From the NCBI RefSeq assembly GCF_011250635.1, contig NZ_JAANNP010000001.1:108935-172934 (forward strand): a DNA stretch of 64,000 nt, given 5' to 3'. The DNA comes from Motilibacter deserti. Lineage in GTDB: Bacteria; Actinomycetota; Actinomycetes; Motilibacterales; Motilibacteraceae. Shown piece by piece: positions 34,888 through 43,888 of the stretch (its first letter is position 1; each line of letters starts with the position of its first letter). The position numbers and the translations under genes are program-made. The notes below the pieces were generated by a model. It searched no databases, was not told where the DNA came from, and was given only the letters and a program-made list of their open reading frames with translations.

Positions 34888-36288
34888 TCACTGCACGGTG
34901 AAGCCTTGCTCCTTGGCGTAGCCCTCGACGTCCTTCTGCAGCGCGTCCGCAGCCTCGGAACCGCTCGCCTTGCCCTCGTTGATGGCGGCGATCTGCTTGG
35001 TGAAGGCGGTGTAGAAGTACTGGCCGATCGGGGTGTAGGTCATGCCCTGGTAGCCGTTCGCCGCAGGCACGTAGACCTCCTTGTTCGCCTGCTGGCCGTT
35101 GAAGAACGGGACCTTGTAGTCAATGAAGGCCGGGTCGTTCAGCACCTTGAGGCTCAGCGGGAAGATGATCTGGTTCTTCCAGCCCTCCTCGAGGGACGCG
35201 TCGTCGGCGTACACCCCGAAAGCGACCTTGGCCGCCAGCTCGGGGTTGTCGGCCTGCTTGGTCACGGAGAACGCCGAGCCGCCCCAGTTGACCTGCACCG
35301 GGTTGCTGGGGTCCCACTGCGGCAGCGGAGCCGTCGCCCACACGCCCTTGTCGTCGCCCGTGCCGACGCCGGCGCCCTGGAGGTATCCGGGAGCCCATGC
35401 GGCGGAGAGGTACGTCGCGTAGTCGCCGCCGATGACCCCGGAGATGTACTCGGGCGTGAACTGGTCCTGCTTGCCGACCAGGCCCTTGGACGTCAGGCCG
35501 GCCCAGTAGTCCAGCACCTGCTTGACAGCCTCGCTGTCGAGGTCGATGCCGATCGTGCCGCCGTCCGAGGGCGAGTAGTTGAATGGCTGAGCACCGTTCT
35601 GGTACAGCAGGGCCGTCACGTAGGCCGGCTGGTTGGCCGGGAAGTCACCGAAGAGCGGGCCACCGGCGTCCTTGACCTTCTGGGCCGCGGCTTCGTACTC
35701 GTCCCAGGTCTTGGGCGGCGTGATCCCGTACTTGTCGAAGACGTCCTTGCGGTAGATCATCCCCATCGGGCCGCCGTCCACGGGGGCGCCGAAGACGCCG
35801 TCACCCACCGAGACGTCCTTCCATGCGCCGTCGCTGAAGTTGGCCTTGACGTCCTCGTAGCCGAGGCCTTTGAGGTCGACCAGCGCGTCCTGGACCTGGA
35901 AGGTCGGGATCCGGTCGGCCTCGAGCATGACGACGTCGGGAGCCCCCGATCCCGCGGAGACGGCCGTCTGGAACTTCTCGTACTCGTCCGGGCCGGCCCC
36001 TGCGTTCGTCCAGCAGATCTGGACGTCGTCATTCTGGCTGTTGAAGTTGTCGACGACCTTCTCCATGTTCGGGTACCACGCCCACATGGTGACGACCGGA
36101 GCCTGCTCGTTGCGGACCTTGTTCGTGCAGTTGGCCGCCTTGCCGCCGCCGCCCCCACCGGCGCCGGCACTGGCCGTGCCGGCCCCATCGGCAGCGGAGT
36201 CGTCATCGCCACCTCCGCACCCCGAGAGCATGGCAACGAGCGCGAAGCACGCTGCGGCTGAAGCAGCAATGGCTGATCTCGTCTTCAT
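34888..36288 (-). CDS. Sugar ABC transporter substrate-binding lipoprotein
   Basis: Extracellular solute-binding protein (family 1) of 466 residues. The lipoprotein signal ends in lipobox LSGC (Cys24). A Gly/Asp/Ala linker follows, then the two-lobed binding domain (PVVTMWAWYPNMEKVVDNFN, APDVVMLEADRIPTF, PKTWDEYEAAAQKVKDAGG, VNWGGSAFSVTK). The two aromatic residues in WAWYPN suit stacking on a sugar ring. ATG 36288 follows GGAAGG. It is the first gene of the arabinoside operon, with a LacI-type operator at its promoter and lacI divergent. Confidence 0.93.
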   Translation of the reverse strand: MKTRSAIAASAAACFALVAMLSGCGGGDDDSAADGAGTASAGAGGGGGGKAANCTNKVRNEQAPVVTMWAWYPNMEKVVDNFNSQNDDVQICWTNAGAGPDEYEKFQTAVSAGSGAPDVVMLEADRIPTFQVQDALVDLKGLGYEDVKANFSDGAWKDVSVGDGVFGAPVDGGPMGMIYRKDVFDKYGITPPKTWDEYEAAAQKVKDAGGPLFGDFPANQPAYVTALLYQNGAQPFNYSPSDGGTIGIDLDSEAVKQVLDYWAGLTSKGLVGKQDQFTPEYISGVIGGDYATYLSAAWAPGYLQGAGVGTGDDKGVWATAPLPQWDPSNPVQVNWGGSAFSVTKQADNPELAAKVAFGVYADDASLEEGWKNQIIFPLSLKVLNDPAFIDYKVPFFNGQQANKEVYVPAANGYQGMTYTPIGQYFYTAFTKQIAAINEGKASGSEAADALQKDVEGYAKEQGFTVQ

Positions 36289-36393
36289 TGGGCCTTCCCT
36301 TCCGGTGCGGGACGTCTTCGTCGATGCAGGCGGACCGCTGCGATCGAGCCGGACGACCTTCACCCGCCCGACGAGACCTGCAGTTGCGCAGCA

Positions 36394-36422
36394 TTTTCAA
36401 CGTTGTAGAAGGGAACTGTCAA
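36394..36422 (-). promoter_or_regulatory. Promoter of arabinoside operon with LacI operator O1
   Basis: Leftward -35 TTGACA (36422-36417) and -10 TGAAAA (36399-36394) are separated by 17 bases. The palindrome core CAACGTTG (36398-36405), flanked as TTTTCAACGTTGTAGAA, overlaps the -10 and the spacer. The same core reappears at the esterase promoter. A repressor here would block polymerase. Confidence 0.75.
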
Positions 36423-36566
36423 GAGCTCGATATATGATAGTTATCGACGTCGCGCCGACGCTTCGGAAGAAGGCGCGGTCATGCGTTCGGGATGCCGCGC
36501 ACCAACGGTCGGGCCGGTAGGATCCGACAATAACGCGGCGAGCATCAGGAAAAGCAGGGAGGGCCG

Positions 36567-37637
36567 ATGGGCGCGACCATGCACGACGTCGCACTGATTG
36601 CGGGCGTCTCGGTCAAGACGGTCTCGAACGTCATCAACGACTACCCGCACGTGCGGCCGGTGACCCGCAACCGCGTGCTCGCGGCGATCGCGGAGCTGGG
36701 CTACCGGCCCAACCTCACCGCCCGAGGGCTGCGCTCGGGCAAGACCGGCATCATCGGCCTCGCGGTGCCGGAGTTGCGGGAGAACTACTTCGCCGAGCTC
36801 GCCGACTCCGTCATCCGGGCGGCCGAGAAGCACGGGCTCGGCGTGCTCGTCGAGCAGACCAACGGGGACCGCGACACCGAGCGGCTGGTGATCTCCGGGG
36901 CCCGGATGCACTTCACCGACGGGATCCTGTTCAGCCCCGTCGGCATGGGCCAGGCGGACGCCCCCCTGCTCGACGTCCCCTTCCCGCTCGTGCTGCTGGG
37001 CGAGCGGATCTTCAACGGCCCCACGGACCACGTCACCATGCACAACGTGTCCTCGGCCGTCGCCACGGTCGAGCACCTGCTGTCGATCGGCCGCCGGCGC
37101 ATCGCCCTGGTGGGGGCGGAGGGGGACGACGACTCCGACGCCAGCTCGTGGAGCCTGCGGACCCGCGGGTACCGCCGCGCCCTCGACCAGGCCGGGATCC
37201 CCGGCAACGAGCGCCTCGTCCGGCGCACCTCGCACTGGAACCGCGCGGGAGGCGCGGCGGCCATCCACGAGATGGTCGCCGAGGGCCAGGAGTTCGACGC
37301 CGTGTTCGCCCTCAACGACGCCCTCGCCCTCGGCGTGCTGCGCGGGCTCCAGGAGGTGGGGCTGCGGGTGCCGGAGGACGTCGCCGTGGTGGGCTTCGAC
37401 AACGTCGACGAGAGCCAGTACGCCGTCCCCTCCCTCACCACGGTCGACCCCGGCCGCGAGGAGATCGCGGCGACGGCCGTCGAGCTGTTGGTCGAGCGGA
37501 TCAACGAGAAGGGTGTGAAGGCCCCGCCCCGGACCGTCAAGGCGGACTTTCACATCGTGTCCCGCGAGTCGACCGGCGCCGGGCCGGTCCCGTCTCCGCT
37601 CGTAGCTGCCACACCCCGGGTCGAGCTGCCCACCTGA
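36567..37637 (+). CDS. LacI-family transcription repressor
   Basis: Regulator of 356 residues. The LacI DNA-binding head (MHDVALIAGVSVKTVSNVIN) and hinge helix (RPNLTARGLRSGKTGIIG) precede a periplasmic-binding-protein-like sensor domain (FDAVFALNDALALGVLRGL, DVAVVGFDNVDESQYAVPSL). ATG 36567 follows GGGAGGG. It is divergent from the arabinoside operon and faces the esterase gene. The probable sites are the three CAACG(T)TG-type palindromes at 36394, 39326 and 39347. The inducer is likely an arabinose-containing sugar, by context. Confidence 0.93.
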   Translation: MGATMHDVALIAGVSVKTVSNVINDYPHVRPVTRNRVLAAIAELGYRPNLTARGLRSGKTGIIGLAVPELRENYFAELADSVIRAAEKHGLGVLVEQTNGDRDTERLVISGARMHFTDGILFSPVGMGQADAPLLDVPFPLVLLGERIFNGPTDHVTMHNVSSAVATVEHLLSIGRRRIALVGAEGDDDSDASSWSLRTRGYRRALDQAGIPGNERLVRRTSHWNRAGGAAAIHEMVAEGQEFDAVFALNDALALGVLRGLQEVGLRVPEDVAVVGFDNVDESQYAVPSLTTVDPGREEIAATAVELLVERINEKGVKAPPRTVKADFHIVSRESTGAGPVPSPLVAATPRVELPT

Positions 37638-37692
37638 GCTTCGCCGCCTCTCGCCGACGCTCCCGCTGGTGTCCGGTCGTGCCGGAGCCGGG

Positions 37693-37730
37693 GCGTGCCG
37701 CCGGCGGGGACGAGCCCGCCGGCGGCACGC
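37693..37730. terminator. Bidirectional terminator between lacI and esterase genes
   Basis: The perfect 16-bp stem GCGTGCCGCCGGCGGG (37693-37708) pairs with 37715-37730 around a 6-base loop GACGAG, between convergent genes. Confidence 0.88.
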
Positions 37731-37744
37731 GTTGCTCGGGACGG

Positions 37745-39253
37745 TCAGAGCCAGAAGGACAGACTGGAGATCATCTTCTGCGCGCCCGCCATGAGGGCGG
37801 CGGCCTGCGCGTCGGTCAGCTGGCGGCCGTCGTGGAGCGCGTCCACCTCGTCGACGAAGCCCTGCAGGAGCGCGACCGTCTGCTCGGACTTATCGCGGGA
37901 GAGGGCCTGGTCCACCTTGCGCAGCTGCGTGCTGAGGTCCCGCTTCTCGCGCCGGTCCAGGCCCGTGGCGCCGACGGCCGTGTCCAGCGCGGCGATCTTG
38001 TCGGCCATGAAGGCATGGGGCTGCCAGAGGTAGTCGCGGGCGAAGATGGTGAACAGCTGGTTCCAGGCGTTGAAGTCGTGGGCGCCGGCGACCACTTCGT
38101 TCTCCACGAAAGCGGTAGCGTCCAAGGCGGTCACGGTGTTGGCGTTGGGCAGGCCAAAGTCCCAGCGCCCGCCGCCGTAGAGGATGTAGGGCTTGTCCAC
38201 GTCCGGCGTCGTGGCCCGCACGGACGCACCGCCGCTCCACGGGCCCCAATAGCCGAACTTCGTGGCGTCGAAGTTGATGAGGTTCTGCGTGACGGCGGAG
38301 CCGGCCGACAGGCCCGCGAAGGCACGGTCGATGGCGCGCGTCGAGACGTTGTAGTTGCTCTCGACGAAGGGGATCACGACGTTGCGCAGGTTCGGGTAGC
38401 CCTGGTTGGCCGCGCCCAGGTAGTTGGTGTTGGTGGTGATGACGACGGCTTCCTCGGTGGCGCGGTCCGCCAGCAGGTTGTCCATGATCGTCGGGACGTC
38501 GCCCATGGTCATCCAGTCGGACTGGTCCTGGCCGCCGCCGTGCTGCATGTAGATCGTCTTGTACGGCTTGCCCCGCTGGGCGCGGTAATCCGGCGGGAGG
38601 TAGACGCCGATCGTGCGGGTGGCCGTCCCGATCTGCAGGGGGACGTAGCTCCAACTGCCGTGCTTGATGTCCGGTCGAGGGTTCTCGATCGTCCGCGCGG
38701 CGAGCGGCGCATAGTTCTGCTTCACCGGGTCGTACGGCACGTTCACCATGTTGAAGGCGCGTCGAGCGGTGCCGGTGAGCCCGTCGGGGGCGAAGCGGGG
38801 CGAGTTGGCCGGGTCGGCCACCCACAGGCTCGTGTCGTTGTTGACGTAGAACCAGTACTGGTTGGCGCCCGCAGCCAACGGCACCTCCGTCACCCAGTAG
38901 CCGTCGCCGGCATTGGTCATCTGCACGTTGTAGGCGCCGCCGCCCCTCATGAGCCCGGGCTTGTACTGCTGCGGCTGATAGACCGTCGGGTCGCTCGGGT
39001 CGGCCCAGTTCCTCAGCAGGATGTCGGCCACGAAGCGCACGCTCGTGGCGGTCGGGTTGTAGTAGACGAAGCGAGCGGTGTAGCCGGTCGGCGAACTCGG
39101 GTCCGCGAACACCCTCGGGCCCGGCGTCTCCGCCGCCTCAGCCGACATCGTCGACTGACTGAGGCCCATCGCGGCGCTCATCGCCAGTGCTGCAACCAGC
39201 GCGGAGAGCCGCCGGAGACGCCCACCTGTCCGCTGTCCCGTCACTTGCAACAC
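37745..39253 (-). CDS. Secreted CE1-type esterase (feruloyl/acetyl-xylan esterase-like)
   Basis: Exported alpha/beta hydrolase of 502 residues. The signal peptide covers about 1-42 (LSALVAALAMSAAMGLSQS). An N-terminal Ig-like sugar-binding domain (TGYTARFVYYNPTATSVRFV) precedes the esterase-D domain with nucleophile Ser316 in GLSAGS and the likely catalytic His392 in AGAHDFNAW. The C-terminal ~85 residues form a helical domain (REKRDLSTQLRKVDQALSRD) of the FIVAR/FIMAH kind. GTG 39253 is chosen because AAGGAG lies 8 bases upstream. It probably removes ester side groups from arabinoxylan, feeding the adjacent uptake operon. Twin operators stand upstream. Confidence 0.88.
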   Translation of the reverse strand: MLQVTGQRTGGRLRRLSALVAALAMSAAMGLSQSTMSAEAAETPGPRVFADPSSPTGYTARFVYYNPTATSVRFVADILLRNWADPSDPTVYQPQQYKPGLMRGGGAYNVQMTNAGDGYWVTEVPLAAGANQYWFYVNNDTSLWVADPANSPRFAPDGLTGTARRAFNMVNVPYDPVKQNYAPLAARTIENPRPDIKHGSWSYVPLQIGTATRTIGVYLPPDYRAQRGKPYKTIYMQHGGGQDQSDWMTMGDVPTIMDNLLADRATEEAVVITTNTNYLGAANQGYPNLRNVVIPFVESNYNVSTRAIDRAFAGLSAGSAVTQNLINFDATKFGYWGPWSGGASVRATTPDVDKPYILYGGGRWDFGLPNANTVTALDATAFVENEVVAGAHDFNAWNQLFTIFARDYLWQPHAFMADKIAALDTAVGATGLDRREKRDLSTQLRKVDQALSRDKSEQTVALLQGFVDEVDALHDGRQLTDAQAAALMAGAQKMISSLSFWL

Positions 39254-39325
39254 AGTCACCACTCCTTCGGCTGGAACGACGTCGAGCGCCGGGGCGGCGG
39301 CCCGCGGTCGCCAACGTAGTCCGGG

Positions 39326-39364
39326 TTTACAACGTCGTAAAGAGTCTTTTACGACGTTGTAAAA
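39326..39364 (-). promoter_or_regulatory. Twin LacI operators O2 and O3 before esterase gene
   Basis: TTTACAACGTCGTAAA (39326-39341) and its exact reverse complement inside TTTTACGACGTTGTAAAA (39347-39364) are centred 22 bases apart, two helical turns, 73 bases upstream of the start. They share the CAACGT core with O1 at the arabinoside promoter. Both are probable sites of the LacI protein at 36567. Confidence 0.8.
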
Positions 39365-39572
39365 GATCTTGTCCCATAGCGCTATCGGCGCAGCAGTGAA
39401 GAGCGACAGAAGGCGCTGCGCCGTGCGGGCCGCGGCGTCGCCTCACACCCGAGGGCGCAATCGTTGCCGCCCGCAGCGAGCGTGCCGACGGGCCGACGCA
39501 ATGCAGCCGGGATGCTGTCCGAGAGCGCCTTTGTCCCGTCGGCCTTGACGGCTGGGCTGCCATGATCGGCAC

Positions 39573-40406
39573 ATGCCCCGAGTCGACAGCGCCTCCCGCA
39601 TGATCCATGCCCCCCAACACGACGTGTACGCCGCGCTGGTGGATCCCGCGCTCCTCGTCCGATGGCTGCCACCGCACGGCATGACCGGTCGCTTCGAGCA
39701 CTTCGACGCACGGGCGGGCGGCTCGTACCGGCTCGTCCTCACCTATTCGACGACCCCGTCGACGGGCGGAAAGACGACGTCCGACTCCGACGTCGTGCAC
39801 GCCCGCTTCCTCGCGCTCGAGCCCCCCGAGCGTGTCGTCCAGGCCGTCGACTTCGAGTCAGCGGACGAAGCGTTCGCCGGCACCATGCGCATGACGTGGG
39901 AGCTGCGCGCGAGCAGCGGGGCGACCCTCGTGGCGATCCGCGCCGAGGACGTGCCTGCCGGCATCACCCCCGAGGACCACGCCGCAGGCATGCAGGCCTC
40001 GCTCGCGAACCTCGCCCGCCTGCTGGAGGAGCAGGCCCCCGCGAGGCTGGCCGTCGCCGACAAGCGCAACGTGCACGACGTCCTCGACGGCGTGGCAGAG
40101 CTGTGGTCCCCGCACGTCGTGGGCGAGGTCAACGACTACGACGTCAAGGCCGCGAACGTGGAGGGCGACTACGCCGAGCACGTCCACGAGGACACCGACG
40201 AGGTCTTCCTGGTGCTGACCGGGCGGCTGCACCTGGACCTGCCGGACCGCACGGTCAGCCTCGGCCCCATGGACGTCTTCACCGTGCCCCGGGGCGTACG
40301 CCACCGGCCCCGCGCGGAGCCGGGCACCCGCATCGTGAACGTCGAGCCACGCGGCACGACGCAGGACGGGACCGCGACGGGCACCACCGGCCATCGGCTC
40401 GGCTGA
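39573..40406 (+). CDS. SRPBCC (AHSA1-like) domain fused to a cupin domain
   Basis: A 277-residue two-domain protein. Residues ~1-150 form an SRPBCC/START-like fold of the AHSA1 type (VDSASRMIHAPQHDVYAALV, LLVRWLPPHGMTGRFEHFDA, MRMTWEL). Residues ~163-265 form a cupin (YAEHVHEDTDEVFLVLTGRL, VFTVPRGVRHRPRAEPGTRI) with metal-type ligands HVHEDTDE and a later His. The two families are normally separate genes of ~150 and ~115 residues. No frameshift or internal start signal is visible at the junction (EEQAPARLAVADKRNVHDVL). The function is unknown; each domain can bind small ligands. Confidence 0.85.
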   Translation: MPRVDSASRMIHAPQHDVYAALVDPALLVRWLPPHGMTGRFEHFDARAGGSYRLVLTYSTTPSTGGKTTSDSDVVHARFLALEPPERVVQAVDFESADEAFAGTMRMTWELRASSGATLVAIRAEDVPAGITPEDHAAGMQASLANLARLLEEQAPARLAVADKRNVHDVLDGVAELWSPHVVGEVNDYDVKAANVEGDYAEHVHEDTDEVFLVLTGRLHLDLPDRTVSLGPMDVFTVPRGVRHRPRAEPGTRIVNVEPRGTTQDGTATGTTGHRLG

Positions 40407-40490
40407 CCACCTCAGCGCAGGCCGGCGTCGTCGACCCTGCGCCGTGCGGGGCGGCGGCCCGTTGCGTGAGATCCTCGAGCGTCGGCGAGG

Positions 40491-41432
<942 letters not shown>

Positions 41433-41631
41433 AGGAGGTCCTTCCGATCGGTCCGGGCCGTTGCTGCCTGGATCTTGCCGGTACGCCGTCGTCGTGCCCC
41501 GTCGCGGGCCCTCCATGCGGTAGCCGCCCGGACGTCCTGCGGGAGTGCTACCCCCGTCGGCGGCCGGCGCACCCCGCGGCGGCCGCCCAAGCCCCTGTCG
41601 GGCAGCCACGCTGCGTCCTACCGGCCGAGGG

Positions 41632-42102
41632 TCAGCGCGGGCCCGCCGGACTCGGCGTGCCGGAGGCGGCGGCGATGACGCCCGTGAGCGCGGTGTGCAA
41701 CTGGCGGAGCTCCGCGAGGTCCATGCCGAGCCGGTCCACGACCGCCGGCGGGATCTTGAGCGCCTCTTCGCGCAGGGCGACGCCGGCAGGCGTCAGGGAC
41801 ACGGCGAGCAGCCGCTCGTCGGCCGAGTCTCGCTCCCGGCGGACGTACCCGGCCGCCTCGAGCCGCTTGAGCAGCGGCGACAGCGTCCCGGGGTCGAGCT
41901 GCAGCAGTCGGCTCAGGTCCTTGACGGACAACGGGGCGTGCTGCCAGAGGGCCAGCATGACGAGGTACTGCGGATGCGTCAGGCCGAACGGCTCGAGCAG
42001 CGGCTTGTAGACCGCGACGACCCCGCGCGCGGCCACCGACAGTGCGAAGCAGACCTGCTCCTCGAGCGCGAGGGGGTCGCCGATGTCGTCCAGGTCACCC
42101 AC
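41632..42102 (-). CDS. ohrR: OhrR-type MarR regulator (organic peroxide sensor)
   Basis: MarR-family repressor of 156 residues. The N-terminal redox cysteine of OhrR is present (LALEEQVCFALSVAARGVVA, Cys18), followed by LEPFGLTHPQYLVMLALW and the winged helix VKDLSRLLQLDPGTLSPLLK with wing RRERDSADERL. OhrR releases DNA when Cys is oxidised by organic hydroperoxides. GTG 42102 has a perfect AAAGGAGG 5 bases upstream. No ohr peroxidase gene is adjacent; the divergent neighbour is a small CxxC protein. The gene name is by similarity. Confidence 0.82.
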   Translation of the reverse strand: MGDLDDIGDPLALEEQVCFALSVAARGVVAVYKPLLEPFGLTHPQYLVMLALWQHAPLSVKDLSRLLQLDPGTLSPLLKRLEAAGYVRRERDSADERLLAVSLTPAGVALREEALKIPPAVVDRLGMDLAELRQLHTALTGVIAAASGTPSPAGPR

Positions 42103-42130
42103 GTCGGCCTCCTTTCGTCGGCTACGATCG

Positions 42131-42160
42131 TACCAATGGTTGGGGTACCAACGATTGGTC
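42131..42160. promoter_or_regulatory. Repeated dyads upstream of ohrR
   Basis: Two short palindromes, CCAATGGTTGG (42133-42143) and CCAACGATTGG (42148-42158), both preceded by TA, sit 15 bases apart in the 125-base divergent gap between ohrR and the CxxC gene. They are likely OhrR sites controlling one or both genes; inference. Confidence 0.5.
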
Positions 42161-42227
42161 CTGGTCCGCGAGCTGCCCGGCCAGTTCCAGAACGCGTCCG
42201 CAGCGCGAGAAGGGGCATGAGACCGGA

Positions 42228-42479
42228 ATGGCACGACCCTGGCGGCGCAAGACGACCGAGACCGACGTCAAGCGCGAGCGCCGCAACCCGTTGTTCTTCT
42301 TCATGGGCCCGCCCGACCTCGGCGACCCGAACGAGCCCAGCGCCCCGGCGCCACGCGTCGCCATGGACTGCACATCGTGCGGTCGGCCGATGAGCGAGCA
42401 CGTCATCGACCGCTCGCAGGGCCGCTCGGCCACCTACTGCCCGCCCCGCCCCGCCGAGACTGCCGACCAGGCCGGCTGA
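42228..42479 (+). CDS. Small hypothetical protein with CxxC
   Basis: An 83-residue protein; no family recognised. The basic N-terminus (PWRRKTTETDVKRERRNPLF) leads to CTSCGRPMSEHV (Cys48, Cys51), then ATYCPPRP with a third cysteine, which could bind zinc or form a redox pair. It is divergent from ohrR across a gap with repeated dyads, so peroxide-linked expression is possible. ATG 42228 is the start; ACCGGA upstream is a weak ribosome site. Confidence 0.6.
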   Translation: MARPWRRKTTETDVKRERRNPLFFFMGPPDLGDPNEPSAPAPRVAMDCTSCGRPMSEHVIDRSQGRSATYCPPRPAETADQAG

Positions 42480-42636
42480 CCACGACCGCGGGAAGCAGCA
42501 AGCCGCCCGCCCGCCGCGGGTGCAGAGCGCGCCCCGGACGTGCGCGCGTCACCGGCGGCGCGGCAGCGACGCGCGCGTGGCAGGGCGGCACCGGGACGCC
42601 TCCGCACACCCGTGCGGATGCAGGATCATCGCTTCC

Positions 42637-43311
42637 GTGGACGACTCCTTCACCCGCTATCTGGGCTCGCTCGCGGCCTCATGGGACGCCTTCGCGAAGG
42701 CGCACGCGGGAGCGCGGGCCGTGCACGACGACGGCTACATCGCGCTGCTCGACCCCGAGCATCCCGTCCTCACGAACGCCGCCGTCCTCACACCGGGCGC
42801 GGTCCCCGAGGTCCTGGGGCTCCTCCGGCCGCACGCCACGTGGGCCGTCTGGTCCCGCGACGCGGCCACGGCCGCGGCGCTGGAGGCGGAGGGGCTGCGC
42901 CGGGACGTCACGACCCGGCCGATGCTCGCCCGCCTGCCCGTTCGGTCGGGAGCGCCGGCCCCGGGAGCGCAGGTGCTGCGCGGCGCCGACCCCGGCCGGG
43001 TGGCCGAGCTCAACGGCGCGGACCCGGAGCTGCTGCGTGGAGTCCCGGGCCTGCGGGCGTACCTCAGCGGCGACGGGGAGTCCGGCCTGGTCCTCCTGCC
43101 GCACGGCGACGACGTCAACGTCTCGATGGTGGCCACGCGGGAGGGCAGCCGTGGCCGCGGCCTCGCCGGGACCGTCCTGCACGCCGCGCTCGAGGACATG
43201 CAGCACGAGGGGAGCCGGACCGCGACCCTGCAGTCGACCCCCCTCGCCGAGCGGCTCTACGCGCGCCTCGGCTTCTCCCCCGTCGCGACGTGGCAGGAAT
43301 GGGGCCCGTGA
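42637..43311 (+). CDS. GNAT-family acetyltransferase
   Basis: A 224-residue protein whose C-terminal half is a GNAT fold: VNVSMVATREGSRGRGLAGT holds the acetyl-CoA loop (REGSRGRGLA) and LAERLYARLGFSPVATWQEW is the typical ending. The N-terminal half (FTRYLGSLAASWDAFAKAHA) resembles a degenerate GNAT or partner domain. GTG 42637 begins the conserved part; the ribosome site is weak. The substrate is unknown. Confidence 0.78.
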   Translation: MDDSFTRYLGSLAASWDAFAKAHAGARAVHDDGYIALLDPEHPVLTNAAVLTPGAVPEVLGLLRPHATWAVWSRDAATAAALEAEGLRRDVTTRPMLARLPVRSGAPAPGAQVLRGADPGRVAELNGADPELLRGVPGLRAYLSGDGESGLVLLPHGDDVNVSMVATREGSRGRGLAGTVLHAALEDMQHEGSRTATLQSTPLAERLYARLGFSPVATWQEWGP

Positions 43312-43389
43312 CCGCAGCGGGTCGAGGCTGCCGCACTCGCCGGGTGCGGGCACCGCGCGAGGCGGCACCGGCACCCGGCGTGGCGGAGG

Positions 43390-43885
43390 TCAGCCCTCGC
43401 TGACGTCCAGCGCCCGCAGCCCCCGGAGGACGGGCTGCGCGGCGGCGACGAGGGCTTCCCTGGCGGCGACATCGGCGGCGTCGCCCTTGACCTGGTTCCT
43501 GACCCGGTCGAGGAACTGCTGGAGGTAGCCGAGCGCCGGGGCCTCTCGGCCGGCGCGCGCCGCATCGACCGCCCGGTCGAAGACGCTCACGCAGGGTGGC
43601 CGTGGTGCGGTCGCTGATCGTGCCGTCGGCGTTGTAGGCGGCGAGCAGGGTCGACCTCCTGCAGCCCCGACACCCAGCTCTCCCGGTACTCCAGGTCCAC
43701 GAACGGCACGATCCTGGCCTGCTTCGGCCCGAAGGCCAGGTAGTCGCTGACGTTCCTCCACCATCCGCGGGTGTTCCGGTTGACGGCGACGACGCCGCAG
43801 TCGTGCTGGACGTCAAACAGGACCGAGCGGTATTCGAGAACGATGTCGTTCTCGCCGGCAAGAGCCGGCCGCGGGCGGCCGAGCG
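43390..43885 (-). pseudogene. Decayed gene with FIMAH-like C-terminal domain
   Basis: Read leftward, three overlapping frame pieces make one recognisable protein end. The first is NDIVLEYRSVLFDVQHDCGV continuing to VPFVDLEYRESWVSGLQEV. The second is LLAAYNADGTISDRTTATLR. The third is FDRAVDAARAGREAPALGYL continuing to a stop at 43390. The last two join to a helical FIMAH-type domain seen at the C-terminus of secreted hydrolases. At least two single-base indels separate them (near 43655 and 43590). No start or upstream domain is left. It abuts the ftsQ stop by 3 bases, exactly at the place where the division cluster is interrupted. Confidence 0.7.
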
Positions 43886-43888
43886 GGG

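Noticed and set aside
37815..38825. Opposite-strand and alternate-frame reading frames over the esterase gene
   Set aside because: They carry no motifs, while the leftward esterase frame has signal peptide, GxSxG and His motifs.
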